From: Actinomycetes bacterium
GTDB lineage: Bacteria > Actinomycetota > Acidimicrobiia > Acidimicrobiales > UBA8190
DNA length: 8,741 nucleotides
Direction: 5' to 3'
Assembly (NCBI GenBank): GCA_021779775.1
Contig: JAJYAB010000059.1
Coordinates: forward strand, 1-8,741
Position 1 is the first letter of the stretch. Each line of letters opens with the position of its first letter. Positions 5,662 to 8,741 of this stretch are shown one piece after another. The notes under the pieces were generated by a model. It did not search any database. It worked only from the letters and a program-made list of their open reading frames with translations, and had not been told where the DNA came from. A program made the position numbers and the translations under genes.

Positions 5662-6594
5662 TCAGGTGAGCGGATCGGGCCCGGCCTGCCCGCTCTGCTG
5701 GGAGCCGAGCCCGCCGGTCACCTCGGCGAGGGCGAGGGTGAGCCGTGCCTCCTCGGCGTCGGCGATGCGGTCCGCCCGAACGGCTTGTCGCTCCTCGAAC
5801 CGCATCCACTGCAGCACGACTACGCTCATGATGGCCAGCGTGGTCAATTCGCCGACCACCCACATGAGGGCGCCACCGACGTGGATGTCGCCCACCGTGT
5901 GGAACGCCGGGGCGATCGACGTGCGGGCACCGGTCAACGACAGACCGAGCATGGCCGTCACGGGGATTCCTGCGGCCAGCATGGCCAGCTTCTGGGGATG
6001 GCTCAGGTGCCAGCGTGACGGGTCTGTCCCGACCACCAGCCACCAGAACAGGCATCCGATCACCAACAGGTGGAGGTGGACGAGCTCGTGGACGAGCGTG
6101 TGCTCCAGCGACCACTGGTAGAAGGGCGTCAGGAAGTAGACGAGCATGGTGCCGTAGAAGTTGACGGTCACCGCTGCCGGATGGCTGACGGTGGACACCA
6201 CGGGGTGGTGGGTCAGCCGGACGATCCGGGTCTGCACCGGTCGGGTCGAGGCCTGCATCGCCAGCGTGACCGGCGCCGCCAGGACGAACAGCACCGGCGC
6301 GATGTTCATGAGGAGGATGTGCTGGAGCACGTGCGCCCAGAAGACGCGGTCGTCGTATGCCGCCAGCCCCGACTGCAGCGCCACGACGACGACGATCGTG
6401 CCGGCGACGAACGACGTGGTGCGCCACGGCGACCACCGGCGACCTCGACGGCGCAGGCGGCTGGCGCCGACCAGGTAGCCGACCATCAAGCCGATCTCGA
6501 CCAGCATGGCCGCCACACCGAGCGCGCCGAGGTTCCATCCGGTGATCAGCACACCAGGCTGCACGCGGGGGGAGAGGACGTGGGCGGGGGGCAT
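5662..6594 (-). CDS. ctaG: Cytochrome c oxidase assembly protein, CtaG (caa3-type) family
   Basis: A 310-aa polytopic membrane protein of the caa3_CtaG family, thought to help assemble or deliver copper to the haem-copper oxidase. Seven hydrophobic segments are visible, at about 14-43, 61-79, 88-113, 141-160, 171-188, 203-222 and 241-263. Conserved-looking intramembrane histidines occur in WAHVLQHILLMNIAPVL (His88, His92), HELVHLHLLVIGCLFWW (His169, His173, His175) and TVGDIHVGGALMWVVGEL (His238); these are candidate metal ligands. The C-terminus is a cytoplasmic-looking charged tail (RFEERQAVRADRIADAEEARL). ATG 6594 is the first Met before the hydrophobic core; upstream sequence in the same open frame looks non-coding. 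No clear SD precedes it. The PIG-L gene follows 69 nt downstream. No oxidase subunit genes lie in the window, so the partner is not shown. The symbol is by family only. Confidence 0.85.
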   Translation of the reverse strand: MPPAHVLSPRVQPGVLITGWNLGALGVAAMLVEIGLMVGYLVGASRLRRRGRRWSPWRTTSFVAGTIVVVVALQSGLAAYDDRVFWAHVLQHILLMNIAPVLFVLAAPVTLAMQASTRPVQTRIVRLTHHPVVSTVSHPAAVTVNFYGTMLVYFLTPFYQWSLEHTLVHELVHLHLLVIGCLFWWLVVGTDPSRWHLSHPQKLAMLAAGIPVTAMLGLSLTGARTSIAPAFHTVGDIHVGGALMWVVGELTTLAIMSVVVLQWMRFEERQAVRADRIADAEEARLTLALAEVTGGLGSQQSGQAGPDPLT

Positions 6595-6716
6595 CGGGGT
6601 CCAGTTTGGCAGCTCGAGGATCGAACTGCCGACCCCTGGATGTGGCGAACCGGGTGCGCCGGTCCTGCGGATCTGCGAAGCTGTCCGGCGAGCACCAGCG
6701 AAGACGGAGGTTTCCC
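6595..6716. other. Divergent intergenic region between ctaG and the SRPBCC gene
   Basis: This 122-bp gap separates genes reading outward. It must hold at least one promoter for each, but I see no pair of -35/-10 boxes that stands out. It contains a GGCAG...CTGCC inverted repeat (about 6608-6630) with a 13-nt loop. The minus strand there reads like an isolated tRNA T-loop (GTTCGATCC), but no cloverleaf can be built. Confidence 0.5.
6706..6710 (+). promoter_or_regulatory. Shine-Dalgarno GGAGG for the SRPBCC gene
   Basis: GGAGG lies 6 nt before GTG 6717, ideal spacing. It settles the start at 6717, not further upstream where the frame stays open to 6606. Confidence 0.7.
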
Positions 6717-7175
6717 GTGCAAGGTGACGTGCTGAGCGTGGAACGTGTGGTGGCTGCCGCTCCGGAGGCCATCTTCGCCCTGGTGGCCGATGCGTCGCGC
6801 CATCCCGACATCGACGGCTCCGGCACGGTCGTGAAGGCCAAGGGATCCCCACAGCCCCTGCAGCTCGGATCGACCTTCGGCATGGACATGAAGATGGGGA
6901 TCCCCTATTCCATGTCGAGCACCGTGGTGGAGTTCGAGCCGAACCGCAGGATCGCCTGGCAGTCCAAGCCGCCGAACTTCCTTGCCCGGTTCGCTGCGGG
7001 CAGGATCTGGCGCTACGAGCTGGAGCCGGTGGGGGAGGGCACACGGGTCCGAGAGAGCTGGGACCTGTCCCAGGACCACCAGCGGGCACTGCTCAAGCGG
7101 AGCAACTTCCCGCGCAAGGCCAAGCGCGACATGGAGAAGACCCTGGCGAAGATCGCCGAGCTGGTCGAGTCCTGA
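6717..7175 (+). CDS. SRPBCC (START/polyketide cyclase-like) family protein
   Basis: A 152-aa soluble protein with the helix-grip SRPBCC pattern, a fold with a deep hydrophobic ligand cavity. It opens with a strand (VLSVERVVAAAPEAIFALVADASRHPDID), the typical 'xVxAPxxxVFxxxxD' start. Middle strands (GSTFGMDMKMGIPYSMSSTVVEFEPNRRIAWQS) and GEGTRVRESWDLS follow, then a long C-terminal helix (KRDMEKTLAKIAELVES) that would close the cavity. Such proteins bind or modify lipids, aromatic compounds or polyketides; no ligand can be deduced. It is the first gene of a plus-strand set: the MarR gene begins 5 nt after its stop, and the acyl-CoA mutase follows. Co-transcription with marR is likely. Confidence 0.8.
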   Translation: MQGDVLSVERVVAAAPEAIFALVADASRHPDIDGSGTVVKAKGSPQPLQLGSTFGMDMKMGIPYSMSSTVVEFEPNRRIAWQSKPPNFLARFAAGRIWRYELEPVGEGTRVRESWDLSQDHQRALLKRSNFPRKAKRDMEKTLAKIAELVES

Positions 7176-7180
7176 GGGGA

Positions 7181-7777
7181 GTGCCGCAGACGCCATCCCC
7201 CGGTTCCCGGCGGTCGAGCGCTCGGCTCGGCTTCGACCCCATCGCGGAGGCCCGCCGTCAGTGGGAAGAGCACGGGTGGGGGGACGTCGCCCCCGCCATG
7301 GCGGTCGTCACGGCGGTCATGCGGGTCCAGCAGATCTTCTTGGCGGCGGCGGATGCCGCCCTTCGTCCCGTCGGGTTGACCTTCGCCCGCTACGAGGTCC
7401 TGATGCTCCTGTCGTTCACCCGCCGCGGCGAGCTCCCCCTGGGCAAGGTCGGCCAGCGCTTGCAGGTGAAGCCAGCCAGCATTACCAACGCTGTCGACCG
7501 GCTGGAGGCGAGCGGCTTGGTCGAGCGGGTGGCGAACCCGGTCGACGGTCGGGGCGTCCTGGCGTGTATCACGCCGGCGGGCCGGACGCTGGCGGCATCG
7601 GCCACGGAGCTCATGAACCGGCAGGTGTTCGCCGATGTGCCGATGGACCGCACGGATCTGCGGGCCCTGTTCGACCGGCTGACGCCCCTGCGACGCGCTG
7701 CCGGGGACTTCGCCGAGGTCCCCGGCGAGCGCATGGCCACGGCGACCGGACCAGCGGGTGCCCGGCAACTCCTTTGA
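7181..7777 (+). CDS. MarR family transcriptional regulator
   Basis: A 198-aa winged-helix regulator that would bind DNA as a dimer and respond to a small ligand. The dimerisation helices are around 35-65 (MAVVTAVMRVQQIFLAAADAAL). The MarR core is LTFARYEVLMLLSF, then GELPLGKVGQRLQVKPASITNAVDRLEASGLVERV (helix-turn-helix, about 85-116), and the wing VANPVDGRGVLACITPAGR (117-135), with the family's Asp-x-Arg wing residues as DGR. The C-terminal tail (180-198) is non-conserved. GTG 7181 is the only usable start before the domain; GAGGGG lies almost against it. It is 5 nt from the SRPBCC gene and 21 nt from the mutase gene. A 20-bp inverted repeat overlaps its stop codon, so it probably controls the mutase. 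The ligand is unknown; an acyl-CoA intermediate is a reasonable guess only. Confidence 0.9.
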   Translation: MPQTPSPGSRRSSARLGFDPIAEARRQWEEHGWGDVAPAMAVVTAVMRVQQIFLAAADAALRPVGLTFARYEVLMLLSFTRRGELPLGKVGQRLQVKPASITNAVDRLEASGLVERVANPVDGRGVLACITPAGRTLAASATELMNRQVFADVPMDRTDLRALFDRLTPLRRAAGDFAEVPGERMATATGPAGARQLL

Positions 7778-7788
7778 TATCGAAGTAG
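7769..7788. promoter_or_regulatory. 20-bp imperfect inverted repeat, candidate MarR operator
   Basis: CTCCTTTGATATCGAAGTAG has 8 of 10 dyad pairs matched around the centre of GATATC. The inner 14 bp (CTTTGATATCGAAG) match at 6 of 7 pairs. It overlaps the marR stop codon and ends 10 nt before the mutase ATG, across the expected promoter. Size and symmetry fit MarR-type sites. It is also strikingly AT-rich compared with its surroundings. Binding by the adjacent MarR is inferred from position. Confidence 0.55.
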
Positions 7789-7791
7789 ACT
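7786..7791 (+). promoter_or_regulatory. Candidate -10 box (TAGACT) of the mutase promoter
   Basis: TAGACT fits TAnnnT and is followed by 7 nt and then ATG 7799, the geometry of a leaderless actinobacterial transcript. The GGAGG at 7792-7796 is only 2 nt from the ATG, too close for a normal SD, which also favours leaderless initiation. The box overlaps the right edge of the inverted repeat, so a bound regulator would block it. No clear -35 is present. Confidence 0.4.
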
Positions 7792-7798
7792 GGAGGCC

Positions 7799-8741
7799 AT
7801 GCAGCACCGTTGCGACGACCGGGGCCCGGTCTCTGGCCGGCGTGCCGCCCGACAGGAGACGATGTCCGGGCTGCCGTTGCTGGCGTCGTACGGACCGCCC
7901 GGGGGCGAGCAGCCCGGCGAGTGGCCCTACACGCGGGGGCTCTACCCGCAGATGTACCGCTCCAGGTTGTGGACGATGCGGCAGTTCGCCGGGTTCGGGA
8001 CCGCCGAGGACACCAACCGGCGGTTCAAGTCGCTGCTGGCCAGCGGGGGAGACGGACTGTCGGTCGCCTTCGACATGCCGACGCTGATGGGCTATGACTC
8101 GGACCATCCCCTGGCGCGGGGGGAGGTGGGCCGAGCGGGTGTGGCCATCGACAGCCTGGGCGACATGGCCGATCTGTTCGACGGCATCGATCTGGCAACG
8201 GTGTCGACCTCCATGACCGTCAACGGACCGGCGGCCATGGTGCTGGCGCTGTACGTGGCCCTGGCAGACCGGCGCGCGGTCGACCGATCGAGCCTGCGCG
8301 GCACGATCCAGAACGACATCCTGAAGGAGTACCAGGCGCAGAAGGAGTACATCTTCCCGCCTCGCCCGTCGGTGCGGCTCGTCACCGACGTGATGGCCTT
8401 CTGCCAGAGAGAGCTTCCCCGGTGGCATCCGGTGTCCATCTCGGGCTACCACATCCGCGAGGCCGGCTCGACTGCCGCCCAGGAGCTGGCGTTCACGTTG
8501 GCCAATGGGTTCGCCTACGTGGAGGCGGCGATGCTGGCGGGCTCCGACATCGACGACTTCGGACCCCACCTGAGCTTCTTCTTCAACGCGCATATCGACT
8601 TCTTCGAGGAGATCGCCAAGTACCGGGCGGCCCGGCGGATCTGGGCGCGATGGATGCGCGACCGATACCGGGCCGCCGATCCACGAACGTGGCAGCTGCG
8701 CTTCCACACGCAGACTGCGGGTGTTTCGTTGACCGCGCAGC
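7799..8741 (+). CDS. B12-dependent acyl-CoA mutase large subunit, isobutyryl-CoA mutase-like, 5' part
   Basis: The first 314 codons are present; the gene runs off the window. It is the substrate-binding TIM-barrel domain of the methylmalonyl-CoA mutase family, which carries out adenosylcobalamin-dependent carbon-skeleton rearrangements. Landmarks are EWPYTRGLYPQMY, TMRQFAGFGTAEDTN, GLSVAFDMPTLMGYDSDHP, VAIDSL.DM, TIQNDILKEY, SISGYHIREAGST, SFFFNAHIDFFEEIAKYRAARRIWARWM and RFHTQTAGVSLTAQ. His218 matches the catalytic His244 of P. shermanii MCM. Phe63 and Gln181 stand where that enzyme has Tyr89 and Arg207; this pair marks isobutyryl-CoA mutase (IcmA), which interconverts isobutyryl- and n-butyryl-CoA. 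ATG 7799 is preferred over ATG 7862 because homology (RQETMSGLPL) already covers the stretch just before 7862. The B12-binding subunit or domain and a MeaB-type chaperone are not in view. Confidence 0.9.
   Translation, partial: MQHRCDDRGPVSGRRAARQETMSGLPLLASYGPPGGEQPGEWPYTRGLYPQMYRSRLWTMRQFAGFGTAEDTNRRFKSLLASGGDGLSVAFDMPTLMGYDSDHPLARGEVGRAGVAIDSLGDMADLFDGIDLATVSTSMTVNGPAAMVLALYVALADRRAVDRSSLRGTIQNDILKEYQAQKEYIFPPRPSVRLVTDVMAFCQRELPRWHPVSISGYHIREAGSTAAQELAFTLANGFAYVEAAMLAGSDIDDFGPHLSFFFNAHIDFFEEIAKYRAARRIWARWMRDRYRAADPRTWQLRFHTQTAGVSLTAQ

Noticed and set aside
5304..6018. Plus-strand open frames opposite the PIG-L and ctaG genes.
   Set aside because: The minus strand carries the HAHPDDE and GHPDH motifs and seven membrane segments; the plus-strand products have no recognisable features.
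6618..6630. Minus strand reads like a tRNA T-arm (GGCAGTTCGATCC), possible tRNA or phage attachment site remnant.
   Set aside because: The T-stem does not close (GGCAG faces CTCGA), no D-arm or anticodon arm can be built upstream, and no integrase or CCA end is near.
7013..8707. A 564-codon open frame on the minus strand opposite marR and the mutase.
   Set aside because: It is antisense to two clearly recognised genes, its translation is low complexity and basic, and such long shadow frames are expected in very GC-rich coding DNA.
1..8741. CRISPR arrays, insertion sequences, toxin-antitoxin or defence genes, riboswitches.
   Set aside because: No regularly spaced repeats, transposase motifs, terminal inverted repeats or known aptamer cores were seen; the only tandem repeat is intragenic.

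Overview
The window is very GC-rich, with GTG and TTG starts, tightly packed genes and SD signals near GGAGG. The gene content points to a high-GC actinobacterium: a DUF4193 zinc-ribbon tail, a PIG-L deacetylase of the mycothiol-enzyme type, a CtaG-type oxidase assembly protein, and an HtrA protease with a long proline-rich cytoplasmic N-terminus. The 431-aa charged-linker protein on the minus strand resembles conserved hypotheticals I associate with Acidimicrobiia, so that class is my best guess. The placement is inferred from memory of families and was not tested by a search.

Layout. (1) 1-1664, plus strand: a compact run made of the end of a DUF4193 protein, a small protein with a perfect 3x QHSPEEQ repeat, a GNAT acetyltransferase and a Nudix hydrolase. 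Successive genes touch or overlap by 4 nt at GTGA/TTGA junctions, which suggests one translationally coupled operon. (2) 1638-2933, minus strand: the 431-aa conserved hypothetical, whose 3' end overlaps the Nudix gene by 27 nt. (3) 3144-4760, plus strand: a membrane-anchored HtrA/DegP-like S1C protease with a PDZ domain, divergent from the 431-aa gene across about 210 bp that contain an 18-bp imperfect palindrome. (4) 4801-6594, minus strand: ctaG-like gene followed by the PIG-L deacetylase, which converges on the protease gene; a hairpin lies in the 40-bp gap. (5) 6717 to the window end, plus strand: SRPBCC protein, MarR regulator, and the 5' part of a B12-dependent acyl-CoA mutase large subunit, closely spaced.

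Most informative points. The mutase has Phe and Gln at the two positions that are Tyr89 and Arg207 in methylmalonyl-CoA mutase. That is the isobutyryl-CoA mutase pattern, so the default label 'methylmalonyl-CoA mutase' would probably be wrong. Directly in front of it, overlapping the marR stop codon, is a 20-bp imperfect inverted repeat followed by a TAGACT -10-like box exactly 7 nt before the ATG. This suggests a MarR-controlled, possibly leaderless promoter for the mutase. I see no CRISPR array, insertion sequence, rRNA or complete tRNA, and nothing that amounts to a clearly new multi-gene system. The remaining genes look like ordinary chromosomal housekeeping or metabolic genes.
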